Below are positions 24,947 through 37,109 of a DNA stretch of 64,000 bases, piece after piece (the first letter of the stretch is position 1; each line of letters starts with the position of its first letter). The notes below the pieces were generated by a model that ran no database searches, was not told the DNA's origin, and saw only the letters and a program-made list of their open reading frames with translations. The stretch is from Spirodela intermedia (lineage: Eukaryota > Streptophyta > Magnoliopsida > Alismatales > Araceae), in contig LR746272.1 of assembly GCA_902729315.2 (NCBI GenBank), forward strand, positions 5,212,272-5,276,271, given 5' to 3'. The position numbers were made by a program, and so were the translations under genes.

Positions 24947-26117
24947 TTTTTTAAAAAAAAAATTTAGTTAATCCATTGAAATCTAGAGCAAATGATCTAA
25001 CTAGTAAAAAAACACTATAGAAAGAATAGAAGCTCTACCACAACATCAGGACACTAGGTCCCTAGAAAGCAGGTAACACAATCAGTCGAAGATGGTGCAA
25101 ACTAAAACAAGCAGGATAGTGATTGAGAATCCAAGAGAAGGCTCTTTTGTGGTATCTCTCTGCCTTGGGCCAGTGCTATGGGTTTCTCTCTTCTAGGCTC
25201 CGAGCACTATTTATTCAAAACTAATCTATGAGGCTAAATTATGCTGACATGGAATTCGATAACCACGATCTTAAACATCTATTGAATTATCACTTATATG
25301 AAGAGAAGGGATGGAATCCATCCTTAGGAGCTCCTTGGGAGGTACTTGCTTGCGAGGACGCAGCCCCATCCTTGTAGTATCTCCCTGACATCGGCTCCCC
25401 TTCTCTGTTTGCAGTGCCGGTGCTTGTTCTCGCAGAGCTGAGAAAGAATACCGATGGTGGGGGTGGAGCAGGGTGCAAGTGGTAGTAAAATTGGAGATTA
25501 TGGGGATGCTGATCATGGGGCAAGGGGTGATGGAATGGAGGCGACAGTAGAGCGGGGTGGCTGAAGAGGCCAGCATCCGAGGCTGCACGCTTTAATAGTG
25601 TCAGGAGAGACTCCCCCCGGAGGGGACCTCCGTGGTTGTCACCCTCAGCCTCGCGATAGTGCTGAAGGAAGAGGGTGAGGGGCTGGACGTAGTCATTGAA
25701 GCCGAGCTTGCTCATGGCCCAGAGGAGGTCCTCGGCTGTGATGGTCTTATGCTGCTCCTATTGGCACCTCTCATTTGCCTCGCTGGTGACAAAGCTGATG
25801 TACTCTGACACACACTCCTGGATGGTTTCCTTTGTGTCATTGGTGATCTTTGCATGCGTCGGCAGCAACCTGCGCATGATCCGTATCACATTTGCAATGG
25901 GCATAAACCTGTCTTGCTCCAGCACCATTGGTCCTTCGCCACTCCCTACTATTGTCGTTGGCGCCCCCTCCCCCGCGTCGTTGCTGCTGTTGTACTTGCC
26001 ATCGTTCTTGTCACTAGGAGAAGGAACACTGTTTCCATCCTCCAATGGAGCACCACCTGAGTTAGGTTTCGTGAGTCTTCCACCACTTAGGTAAGGACCT
26101 CTCTCTATTGACATCCT

Positions 26118-26158
<41 letters not shown>

Positions 26159-26218
26159 TTCTCTCTCTCTCTTTCTCTCCCCCCCCCTTCCTTCACTTGC
26201 TAGCTTCCTGTTAAGAGA
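24947..26218 (-). pseudogene. Retrocopy of a LEC1-type NF-YB (CCAAT-binding) gene
   Basis: NF-YB proteins pair with NF-YC through a histone fold and bind CCAAT boxes with NF-YA; LEC1-type members control embryo development. On the minus strand the frame runs from ATG at 26114 to a stop at 25290 (274 codons). The B domain contains [16 protein letters not shown] and [20 protein letters not shown], then a TAG at 25758-25760, then HKTITAEDLLWAMSKLGF and the end of the fold. VIRIMRR and [10 protein letters not shown] mark LEC1/L1L type. At the position where LEC1 proteins carry a specific Asp (KISDD) it reads KITND. The insert has a CT-rich leader (26123-26180), a poly-T edge at 24945-24952 (poly-A in its sense) and 15-bp target duplications. 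These point to LINE-type retroposition. The premature stop makes it a pseudogene. Confidence 0.85.
26123..26180. repeat. (CT)n-rich tract in the retrocopy leader
   Basis: CT repeat with TTTCT interruptions directly upstream of the retrocopy ATG. It mirrors the CT/GA leaders of the resident genes. Confidence 0.9.
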
Positions 26219-26233
26219 AGAAGAATCGTAATT

Positions 26234-26627
26234 GAATGAAGAGTAGTTTGAAATTTTAAATCACACAAATTATCTCTAAATAAAATGAAAATTAAGTTGA
26301 AAGTAGAAAAAAGAGTTTCGACATCACAACAGTGATGTGTTGGTGATGCACTAGAATCTTAACCATTTGAAAAGATTGTAGTGTAGTGTCCACAGCCTCA
26401 AAGGCTCTCCTTAGACAAGGATGACGTTGGTAATCTCCAGATCTTCTTGTGAAGTCTAGAGATCAATGAAATGGGTCGTCGAATCATTTTTGGTGGTTGT
26501 CACCCAACGGAGTGAAAAAATGATGAATTTGCGACACTCCAACAAATGTCACCCGGTAGAGAGGAGTTGGATGAAAGTAGGGCACATCTTAAGAAACTTC
26601 ATCTTCAAGTCTACATAGCAAGAGAAG
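26234..26627 (-). mobile_element. Solo LTR H, part 2
   Basis: Resumes H after the retrocopy and stops at CAAGAGAAG, where element B inserted. Confidence 0.87.
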
Positions 26628-28609
26628 TGATAAGTCTTCATTATCATGAGTTAATAATTAGTAAATAATATAATTTTTTTCTTGACTCATGAGAAATAGA
26701 CTTATATTTGTGTTTAAGTGTGAAAAGTAGTTTTCAATTGATTAACATGAATTTTTGACTAATTATATAATTTTCTACTAATTTATATAATTTTTATAGT
26801 CTTATTTTTGAGATAAATGAAAATAAATAAATAAATTAAAATATAACAAAATAGGGGGGCCTGTTAGCCAACTAGGCCTTCAAGTGGGTTTGAAAGTGTA
26901 GTTAGGGTGAGCCACAAGTAGGGGCTCGAGCGGCTAAGGACCAATAGGGGCACGTGTGTGCCACTCCCCTTCCACATCACTAGTGGCCAATTGGTTGTGG
27001 GGCAAAGAGTAGTCATACATATGGGAGAAAGAGACTCATTACCTGCAAATGTGATATTATTATATATTTGTCCAAACTTCGACGCACAAATGATGTGAGA
27101 CTAAACTGGCAGTCACACCTTCTTAGAATGTTTTTGAGGATTTTAATACCTAAACTACCCCTTAGCTATAATAGAGATATACCATGATAACGTCACTTGA
27201 TAAGGGTATTAGAGTACTTATTTCAATCTCTCTCATGTAGGTGGACAACTAGCGTGGGTTTGAATCCTCTCAAAACCAAAACTCATATTTTTTATCTTAT
27301 TATCGTGACTTTCTTGTAAATCATTGGTGAAAGATTAAGCTGCTAGAATTGCTAGGTTATCGACAAAAAATTCATCAACTTGATTCGTGGAGCATTGTTA
27401 CTAACATTACTGAATGATTCGCGATAAAAGAATTACAAATCTATCTAGTAAATCATTTACAATTGATTGACGAATAAGCTATCATCGGGAAGGGGATGAT
27501 CCACCAGTAGATGAGTTGCCACCTCTTGAGACTATATCAGACATGATGAAGAGCCTCCTCTTATTGTGTAGACTTGAAGATGAAGCTCCCTAACATGCAC
27601 CCCACTTTCATCCAACTCCGAACACTAGGTGACAGCTGCAAGAGATAATTTGATGATTCATTTCATTGATCTCTAGACTTCGCAAGGAGATCTAAAGATT
27701 GCCCACGTCATCCTTGTCCAAAGAGAGCCTTTGAGGCCATGGACATTGCACGACAATCCTTTCAAACACTTAAGATTCTAATGTATCATCAATGCATCGT
27801 CATTGCGACGCCAAAACTTTGTTTTCTGACTTTCAACTTAATTTTTACTTTATTTAGTGATAATTTTGTGATTTAAATTTACCAAGTTATACTTCATTCA
27901 ATTACGATTCTTTTGACTTTTAAAGATCTTAATTCAATCAATTAAATCGTCTATAATCGCTTACATAAGAATTGTCAAGCAGTTCTCTATTTTCACCCAA
28001 TTTACATTTGTCGGGCACTAATGTCATCCTGATGTCCACACCTTTATTTTCCTTTTGTGAATTTTAAATATATTTTATTTTTATTTTTTAATATAAAATT
28101 TATAAAAATTCATATTCTTTGAGAATTTTTTTGAAAACATACCCAATATTACCACCTTGTGATTGACTTGATAAATTATCACTATTTGTGGAAGTTTTAT
28201 TGAATTATAATTGATATATTTGTTTAGAAATACTTCTAAATATTCAAAAATTAGTATTTTTTAGTTTTTTTAAGTTTTAAATTTATGTAATTTACTATAT
28301 AATGATTAAGTCATGTCAAATTTTAATGCCATTGCTGAGAATGTATTACATAATATTTAGTATTTTTCTTTTCTTGTCATAGAGTACAAAAAATAATTAA
28401 CTCTTGTTTTATTTTCTTGTAAAAAAAAAGGGGGAGAATGAAAAGAAGCAAGACAAGGACTAGAGCATACTAAAGGAGGGTAATAATTATTAATCTTTTT
28501 TCTTGAATTTATTTTTTTTAATATGTGGTAGAAGACCCTTGCATCCAAAGCTAGAAATTTTTTTCACTATTTCATTCAAAACTAAAAATTCAAAAGAAAA
28601 TTAATTTTG

Positions 28610-30007
28610 ATGGATCTTGAAGGAAGTATAGGTCAAAATGAGAACAATTCTATGGCCATCAAAAATCATTATATCCATGTTTTATTTCAAAGAGCATCCA
28701 ATATTAGAGTCTCATTAGCACCCACTATTAAATTCAAAATAAATTTAGGAATTTTTTAAATGCTCTTTAATTTTCATGGATTGCCTTTATAGGAACCTCA
28801 TTAGTATTTAGAAAATTTTCATGTGGTCGGTGATTTAGTTAATCTCTCTCAAGTTACACCAAAAAATTATTAAAAAGAAATTATTTCCTCATACACTTAG
28901 GGACAAAGTTAGCTATTGGCTATCCACATTAGATAGAGAATTAACTAATTAGAAAGACATAGAACAGGCCTTTCTTCAAAAATTTTATCCCTTAAGAAAA
29001 ATTCAAAATATGAGAAAAAATATATGGAGTTTTTCTCAAAGATCAAGAGAAACTTTACATGAGACATGAGAAAATTTCAAAAATTTACTTAAAAAGTGTC
29101 CTCATCATGTTATACCCAAGTGACAGCTCAAAAGAATTTTTTATGATGAATTATTACAACAACATAGAAATATGGTTGATTCTATATATGAAAGAGCTTT
29201 TATGAAGAAAATTCTTAATGAAATTTATAGTCTTTATGAGAATTTAAGTGAATATTCTAGAGATCAAGCCTCTTTTGAAATATATGACAAGAATATGAAG
29301 AGAGGAATTTATGAATTACATCATGATGATGATTCTAATTTAAGAAATGAGATTAATCAGATTAATCAAATATTAAAAAACTTGACTTACTTATTGAGAA
29401 TATTAGAAAGCCTCTTAACCTTCAATTGAATGCATATAGTGTATGTCCTATATATGGTGAAAATGATCATTTCTAATTTCAATATTATAACTTAGATCAA
29501 TCATTTCATCCTAGGTAAGAGCAAGTGCAAGTATCCCACGATTTTAGTAAAAATAGGGAATATTTTTCTAATTCTTATAATTCTAATTGGGGGAATAATT
29601 TTTCGTGGAGAAATCCAAATAATATTCAAAATTCAGAAGCACTTAGATCTAATTCAAATTTTGAATTTTGTCCAAAACAAAAATATAGATTTCAAAAAAA
29701 TCAGCCCTCTAAAATCCAACATGATGCTATAGAAATAATGTAGAAAATGAGCCAAATGATGCAACAAACTATGAATCAAATGATGTTGCACCAGAAAGAA
29801 ATTATAGAAGCTTTTGAGAATAAGAGAGAAGAGGGATAGTCACCTAGTCAGCCCATAAAAAATTTAGGAAATTGTCCAATAGTAAGATTTTAGTAAGGAA
29901 AGTCTATCTAGATAAATTTAGAAAAAAACCAATGAATTAAAAATATTAGGACAATGAATACATTAAGTGAGAATATTTTACCTGATCCTTATTTCTAATT
30001 ATTAGAG
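28610..30007 (+). pseudogene. gag: gag of element B (decayed)
   Basis: Starts ATGGATCTTGAAGGAAG (MDLEGS, as in A's MDPEGS). Recognisable blocks are KSSLKFPHTLRDKVS-like capsid sequence near 28,880, YENLSEYSRDQASFE near 29,240 and the NWGNNFSWRN region near 29,590. Numerous stops and small deletions are present. It is collinear with gag of A, F and G. Confidence 0.82.
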
Positions 30008-31000
30008 AAAATAGATGAGTCATTAGAAGTAAATGAGAATATTAATGCTGAAAATTTAAATAAAATCATTTATTGTTCACAATTGATGAATAAATATAAT
30101 GAGGATGATGAGGAGAAAGAGCCCTTAGATGAAGAAACAACAATTGATTATAGAAAAATAATCTAAATTTTAGTAAAAAGGAGTAAGGATAGAAATGAAG
30201 AAAAATATATTTTAGGTGAGGAAAAATCAGTTGATTTGAGAGATGTAAGAGACAAAATTAATAAATTTAATCAGAATTTTGCTGCCATGGATGTTGATAG
30301 TGAGGATGATGATGTATATCATATACCGAAATTAAAAGATAGCTCTTGGGAAGATGAAGAACTTGATGAGTTGAGAAACGAAAAGCTAGAAAAAGAGTTG
30401 ATTCAACTAATAGGGAGAAACGAAAATAATGAATATGAATATAGGGATAATTTTGGAGGAGAAAATTTAAATTTTACTAAATTTATTAGATCTAAGATTA
30501 AATAAGAAAATCCGTCCATCCTTCAAAACTCGTAGCCCATTAGAATTATTTCTAAGCTTGAAATATTTTACTCCTCGCAAATTGAACAAATATGTATGGA
30601 AGATAAAATAGAGTAGGGGAAGATTATGTAGATAAAAGAACATATTAAGAATTAGAGATATCTATTTATATGAAAAAATTCTAGATTGGGTAAGAGCTAA
30701 TTTGAAAATCATATAGCTTGATCACATTTTATGGTCTATTAATAGAAAGTATTTATTAATGAATGAGAGCCTTACAAAATAGGATAGAAATGAGGAAATA
30801 TTCTTTTCAAAATAGAAATATTATTTTTGAGAAAATTTTGTTAATTTCCATTTTGTTTTGGCTGAAAGTATGTCAAGGTATATATATGAAGTATTGAATT
30901 TATGCTAAATCTGAAAAAGAATATCATGAAACTTACCTTGGGATACAAATATATTTCGATGGCCGTAGATCATTTTATATGATCTAAGAGCTGTCCAGCT
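30008..31000 (+). other. Acidic ORF cassette of element B
   Basis: Second copy of the pol-replacing segment. The longest open part encodes DSEDDDVYHIPKLKDSSWED and then EKELIQLIGRNENN and YRDNFGGENLNF. It matches the element A cassette in order and reading sense. Frame-breaking stops occur before and after. Confidence 0.78.
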
Positions 31001-33547
31001 GAAGACATTAAATTCAGCACTGTATGGAAGGCAACCAATGGTTTTTATTTCATTTTTTTTTATTTTTTTTAAAGTTTTTTTTTCTTATAATTTTACAGTA
31101 TTTGTTTCTACATTTATTTGTTTTCAAAAAAGTGCAAGAGGAGTGTAAGATGAAGTGGAAAATTAATAACGAGGTTGAGGTGATGTCTTTCTAAGTTTTA
31201 TCATTTATGATAATATTTTTAGTGCTTAACTTTGCATATATGCATGCTTCACTTGAAGATTATATTTTCTACATATTTTGTTCTGATTTTTCTGTGTCAT
31301 TGAGCACAATGTCATTTTTAAGTTGGGGGTGAAGTATTAATTCTTAATTTATACTGTAGGACAATTAAGAACATGTGTTTGCATTTTTATTTTTATTTTC
31401 ATGTTCACTTAAAACAGTAACTAAAAAAAAATTCAAAAAAACTATAATATCTATTTTCTGATTTTCTGTCAAGAATAACAGACTATCAAAAATAGTAATG
31501 AAAAAATAACCCAAAATTTGAAATTCTAGAGACTTTTTTCTCACATTTCAATCCCCTAGACATATATTGTTGACATTTGAAATTACAACTATAAAGAAGA
31601 TAGTTTTGATTTATTTTTGACAAATTTATTTTTTCTAAAAATAGAACTAAAAATAGAAGGTAGAACTATTAGAACTATCTAATTTACAAATTTCTTACAT
31701 CATATTGTATGCATGAAAAATTAAATCAATAAGATTGATTGATACCAAAAGATACTAGGAAGATTGTTATTGAGTTAAAAGAATGATTTAGTAACATGAA
31801 ATGTTAGAATACTCCTTAGGTACATGATAGATAACATATATTTGATTTTACAAATTTTCACTTCATGATCTTGATGGATAGTATTTACTTGATGTGAAAA
31901 ATTGATTGATCATTTGAGTTTAATAGAGATTTTTGCACCTTGATCTATAAGACTTGTGAGGAAAAATCACTTATTTCAGAAAAAAAAAAAGAGCAATGTG
32001 AAAACTCTAGAAATGAAGAGTACACATGGAGGGTATGAGACATCATTCTCATTGTCGAAAATCATGCATAGAAAAACACTTGTTGTAAAAGAAGTGGATA
32101 AAGTGAAAACCCTGAAAATGTAGAGTACACATGGAGGGTGTGAGACATCATTCTTATTATCGAAATTTGTCTACAAGAAATGCTACTTATTCACTATATA
32201 TATAAAAATAAAATAAAAATATAGTGCAAGCTTCAAAATCATGTCATGAAGAAAGGGAAATGTAAAATCAATATTATTCTTAAATGAGTATTGATAATTA
32301 GAACATCTTGTAAATATATCTAGAGTGAAGAAGTGATAAAGATATGAATAGAAGTGAAGTCTAGATTGTTATTCCAAGTAATGCTTAAACATTTAAGTAC
32401 TTAACATCATTCTTAAATACATGATATAAGAATCCAAAGTGTCTAAAGGTGCATCATTTCTAATTGTATTTTTTTTATATACATTGAAATATGACATTTG
32501 AGATTTGTAAATTTTTATTTTCGTAATTTCATTGTTAAGGGACTAGTAATAATTTAAGTTGGGGTTCTAATAAGTCTTTATTATCATGAATTAATAATTA
32601 GTAAATAATATATTTTTGGCCTTAACTCATGATAAATAGATTTATATTTATGTTAAAGTGTGAAAAGTGGTTTTTAGTTGATTAACGTGATTTTGTGGCT
32701 AATTATGTGATTTTCTATGAATTTATATAATTTTTATAGTCTTTTTTTTGAGATAAATGAAGAAAAAAATAAAAATAAAAATATAGCAAAATGAGGGGGC
32801 TTGCTAGTCAATTGAGCCTACAAGTGGGTCAGAAGCGCAGTTAGGGGAAGTTACGAGTAGGGGTTTGAGCGACTAAAGACCGATGGGGGTATGTGTGCGC
32901 CACTTTCCTTCCACATCACTAGTTGTCAATTAATTGTGGGGCAAAGAGTGGTCATACACATGGGAGAAAGAGATTCATTGCTTGTAAATGTGATATTACT
33001 ATATATTCATCCAAAACTTTGGCACACGAGTGATGTGGGACTAAACCGGTGGTCGCACCTTCCTCAAAATATTTTTGAGATTTTAATATCTAAACTATCC
33101 CTTAGTTGTAATAGAGATATACCATTATGACGTCACTAGATAAAAATATTAGAGTAATTATTTCAATCTCTCTCATACAAGTAGGCAACTGGTGTAGGTT
33201 TGAATCCTCCTAGAGCCAAAACTCATATGTTTTATCTGATTATCACGACTTTCCTGCATATCATTGGTGAAGGATTAACCTGTTAGAATCGTTGGATCAT
33301 TGGTGAGAATCTCGTCAATGCGATTCGTGAAGTATTGTTACTAAAATTGTTAAACAATTTATGATAAAATGATTGTGAATCTATCAAGTAGATTATCTCT
33401 GATTGATCGACGAACAAGCCATCATCAAGAAGAGGACGATCCATCAAGAGATGAGTAACCACCTCTTGAGAGCATACCAGATGCAATGTAGAGCCTCCTC
33501 TTGTTATGCAGACTTGAGGATGAAGCTCCCTGACACGTGCCCTACTG

Positions 33548-33623
33548 ATAAGTCTTCATTATCATGAGTTAATAATTAGTAAATAATATAGTTTTAGCCT
33601 TAACTCATGATAAATAGACTTAT
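33548..33623. repeat. Conserved LTR-terminal inverted repeat (shown in LTR C)
   Basis: ATAAGTCT (33548) and TTATCATGAGTTAA (33559) pair perfectly with TTAACTCATGATAA (33600) and AGACTTAT (33616), giving a 22-bp stem near the LTR start. The same arms are seen at the starts of D, F, A and E. Confidence 0.85.
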
Positions 33624-33964
33624 ATTTGTGTTAAAGCATGAAAAGTAGTTTTCAGTTGATTAACGTGAATTTTTGGGTAATTATGTGATTTTATACGATT
33701 TTTACAGTCTTAGTTTTGAGATAAATGAAGAACAAGAAATAAAAATAAAAATATTGCAAAATGGGGGGATCCGCCGGCCAGCCGGGCCCGCAAGCGGGTC
33801 GGAAGCGCAGTCGGGGAGTAGCCGCGAGCAGGGGCTCGAGCGGCTTGCTTAGATCGATAGGGGCACGTGTGCGCCACTCCCCTTCCACGTCACCGGTGTC
33901 AGCCGGCTGTGGGGCAAGGAGTGGTCGTACACGCGAGAGGACTTTGCCTAGAAAGCTAACTTTA

Positions 33965-34007
33965 CTATATATTCGCCCGAATAATCCGCGCACAACCAAT
34001 GTGGGAC
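33965..34007 (-). promoter_or_regulatory. USE-TATA motif pair in LTR C, antisense
   Basis: On the minus strand GTCCCACATTG (34007-33997) is followed after 25 bases by TATATAG (33971-33965). Confidence 0.5.
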
Positions 34008-34042
34008 TAAATCCACCTTGTAAGGCGCGGGCGACCGCCGCG

Positions 34043-34053
34043 GGTTCGAATCC
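34043..34053 (+). promoter_or_regulatory. B-box-like GGTTCGAATCC in LTR C
   Basis: Exact Pol III B-box consensus, also kept in LTR F (40211-40221) and LTR E. No A box is recognised. Confidence 0.35.
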
Positions 34054-34526
34054 TCCCAGAGTCAAAATTCATATATTTTTAACTGATTATCGCGACTTTC
34101 CTGCAGATCGCCGGTGAAGGATTAAGCAACCGGAATCGCTGGATCATCGGCGAAAATCTCGTCAACGCGATTCGCGGAGCATTGCTACTAAAATTTCTGA
34201 ACGATTCGCGATAAAAGGATCGCAATCCATCGAGTAAATCATCTCCGATTGATCGACGAACAAGCCGTCGTCGGGAAGAGGACGATCCGCCGGGAGACCA
34301 GTCGCCACCTCCTGAGAGCGTACCAGATGCGATGAAGAGCCTCCTCTTGCTGCGCGGACCTGAGGATGAAGCTCCCTAACACGCGCCTCACCTCCATCCA
34401 GCCCCTCTCCGTCGGGTGACAGCCGCCGGAGAGCCGCAAAGTCGCCGTTTTTCCGCTCCGCCGGGTGACAGCCGCCGGAGACGATTCGACGACCCACTTC
34501 ATTGGTCTCTAGACTTCGCGAGAAGA

Positions 34527-34814
34527 TCTAGAGATTGCCCACGTCGTCTTTGTCCAAGGAGAGCCTTCGAGGCCGTGGACACTGCACGACGACCCTCCCG
34601 AACGCTCAGGATTCCGGTGCATCGCCGACGCGTCGCCGTCGCGACGCCGGAACTCTGTTTTCCTGCTTTATCTAGAGATTGCCCACGTCGTCTTTGTCCA
34701 AGGAGAGCCTTCGAGGCCGTGGACACTGCACGACGATCCTCCCGAACGCTCAGGATTCCGGTGCATCGCCGACGCATCGCCGTCGCGACGCCGGAACTCT
34801 GTTTTCCTGCTTTC
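34527..34814. repeat. 144-bp tandem duplication in LTR C
   Basis: Units 34527-34670 and 34671-34814 differ at only a few bases, whereas other LTRs have one copy. It happened after, or shortly before, this copy inserted. Confidence 0.92.
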
Positions 34815-35331
34815 AATTTAATTTACGCTTCATTTAGTGATACTTTGTTGATTTTTATTTACCAAACTATACTTCGTTCAATTACGATTCTTCCGGCTTT
34901 TACAGATCTTAATTTGATTAATTGAGTCGTCTGTAATCGCCTACGTAAGAATCGCCGGGCGGAACTCTGTTTCCGCCTGATTCGCGTTCGCCGGGCGCTG
35001 ACGTCATCCTGACGTCCGCACCCTTATTTCCTTTTTTTTCGTGAATTTTAAATATATTTCCTTTTTATTTCCTAGTATAAAATTCGTAAGAAAATCGTAC
35101 TCATTGAGAAAAATTCTGAATAATTACCAGATATTATATTACATCCCTGTGATCGACCTGGAAAATTACCGCTATTTTTGGAATTTTTATTGAATTATAA
35201 TTGATATATTTATTTAGAAATACTTCTAAATATCCGAAAATTCGTATTTTCTAGTTTTATAAATTTTATATTTGCGTGATTTAACATACAACGACTGAGT
35301 CACATCAAATTTTGTCCCTACCTCCATCCAA

Positions 35332-35515
35332 CTCCTCTCCATCGGGTGACAACTGTTAGAGAACCGCAAAGTCATCTTTTTTCCACTTCGCTAGGTGACA
35401 GCCGCCAAAGAGCCGCAAAGTTGCTATTTTTTTGCTCCACTAGGTGACAGCCACTGAAGAGCTGCAAAGTCGTCATTTTTTTGCTCTACTAGGTGATAGT
35501 TGCCAGAGACATTGA
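35332..35515. repeat. About 49-bp minisatellite in the 3' LTR of B
   Basis: Four units beginning GGTGACA / GGTGATA and containing CGCAAAGT or a variant. Most family LTRs have two units and the 5' LTR of B about one. Confidence 0.8.
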
Positions 35516-36175
35516 TCTCTAAAGTTCGTAAGGAGATCTACAAATTGCCCACATCATTCTTGTCCAAGGAGAGCCTTCGAGGCCATAAACACTACACGAC
35601 AATGCTTCCGAACACTAAGGATACTGGTGTATTGCCAACGCATAATTGCCACGATGCTAGAACTCTTTTTTTCTACTTTCAACTTAATTTTTGCTTCATT
35701 TAGTGATAGTTTTGTGACTTAAATTTACCAAGCTATACTCAATTCAATTACGATTCTTCCGGTTTTTAAAGATCTTAATTTGATCAATTAAATTATATGT
35801 AATTGCTTATGTAAGAATTGCCAGGTGGAACTCTATTTTCACTTAATTTGTATTCGTTGGGTGCTGACATCATCCTGATGTTTGCACCCTTATTTCCTTT
35901 TTTTAAGAATTTTAAATATATATATTTTTCATTTCTTAGTATAAAATTCATAAAAACTCACATTCTTTGTGGAAAATTCTGAAAACTTATCCAGTACTAT
36001 ATTACATCTTTGTGATTGACTTAGAAAATTATCATTATTTTTGGAAGTTTTATTGAATTATAATTGATATATTTGTTCAAAAATACTTCTAAATGTCTAA
36101 AAATTAATATTTTCTAATTTTATAAATTTTAAATTTGTGCGATTTACTATACAATGACTAAGTCACATCAAGGAG

Positions 36176-37104
36176 GATCTTCATCACATCTGGTGTGCTC
36201 TCAAGAGGTGGCAACTCGTCTCTTGGTGAATCGTCCTCTTTCTAACAATGACTTTTTCATCGATCAATTAGACATCATTTACTCGATGAATTTGCTATCC
36301 TTTAATTATGAATTGTTCAACAATTTTAGTAATAATACTTCACAAATTGTGTTGATATATTTTCACGAATGATCAAGCAATTCTGACGGCCTAATCCTTC
36401 ACCAATAATCTACAAGAAAGTCATGATTTAATTGAATAAAAATACAAGTTTTGGCTCTAGTAAGATTCAAGCCTATAGTAGTTGCCCACTTACATGAGAT
36501 AGAGGAAAATAAGTTTTCGAATACCCTTATAAAGTGACGTCATTATGATATATCGTAGTTATAAATATAGGGTTTTTTTGATATTAACATCATCAAAACA
36601 TTCTAGGGGAAGGTGTGACCACAGGTTTAGTCCCACATCGGTTATATGCCGAATGTTGAGACGTATATATGGTAATACAAGATTTGGAAATCAACAAGTC
36701 CCTTTCTCATATGTGTACAACCACTCTTTGCCCCATGCCCGATTGGCCACTAGTAACATGGAAGGGGTGGGTGTGGTGCACATGTGCCCCCATTGGTCTA
36801 TAGCTGCTCAAGCCTTTACTCACAACTCCATCTCAACTATGCTTTTGACCCGCTTGCAGGCCCAACTAGTTGGCAGGTCCCCCCCTTTTTCTATCTTTTT
36901 ATTTTATTTTTCTTCATTTCTCTCAAAAACAAGATTATAGAAATCATATCAATTCACAAAAAATCACATAATTAGCCAAAAAATCATATTAATTAATTAA
37001 AAAACATTTTTCATAATTTAATATAAATATAAGTCTATTTATCATGAGTTAAGGCTAAAACTATCTTATTTATTAATTATTAACTCATGATAATGAAGAC
37101 ATTA
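36176..37104 (-). mobile_element. Solo LTR H, part 3
   Basis: Completes H. The end reads GAAGACATTA where GAAGACTTATCA is usual, then the duplication GTGCA (37105-37109). A USE (GTCCCACATCG, 36630-36640) and TATATAT (36664) are present with a 23-base gap. Confidence 0.87.
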
Positions 37105-37109
37105 GTGCA

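Larger units (their letters stand above)
33546..35315 (+). mobile_element. Solo LTR C, inserted in the 3' LTR of B
   Basis: Plus-orientation LTR TGATAAG...CACATCA (33546-35307) followed by AATTTTGT, the first bases normally found just inside the element. It is flanked by CCCTAC at 33540-33545 and 35316-35321. It keeps far more CpG than the other copies, suggesting it is the youngest insertion. A 144-bp tandem duplication (34527-34670 and 34671-34814) makes it longer than its relatives. Confidence 0.9.
26628..36170 (+). mobile_element. Element B: gag-only Athila-like LTR retrotransposon
   Basis: Plus-strand element inserted in solo LTR H with target duplication AGAAG (26623-26627) / AGGAG (36171-36175). 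The 5' LTR is 26628-28318, the internal region 28319-32567, and the 3' LTR 32568-33545 plus 35316-36170, split by solo LTR C. The 3' LTR starts TAATAAG instead of TGATAAG. The primer site is degenerate. gag and the pol-replacing cassette are present but heavily mutated. Confidence 0.88.

Noticed and set aside
25854-26094. Plus-strand frames over the NF-YB retrocopy
   Set aside because: Antisense shadows. The minus strand carries an unmistakable NF-YB histone fold.
34010-34070. tRNA gene suggested by GGTTCGAATCC
   Set aside because: No acceptor, D or anticodon arm can be paired upstream and the T-stem itself is imperfect. Kept only as a B-box-like motif.
34416-34925. 169-codon frame with an internal protein repeat
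   Set aside because: It is a shadow of the 144-bp LTR duplication in the CpG-rich solo LTR C. The repeat is of DNA, not of a selected protein.
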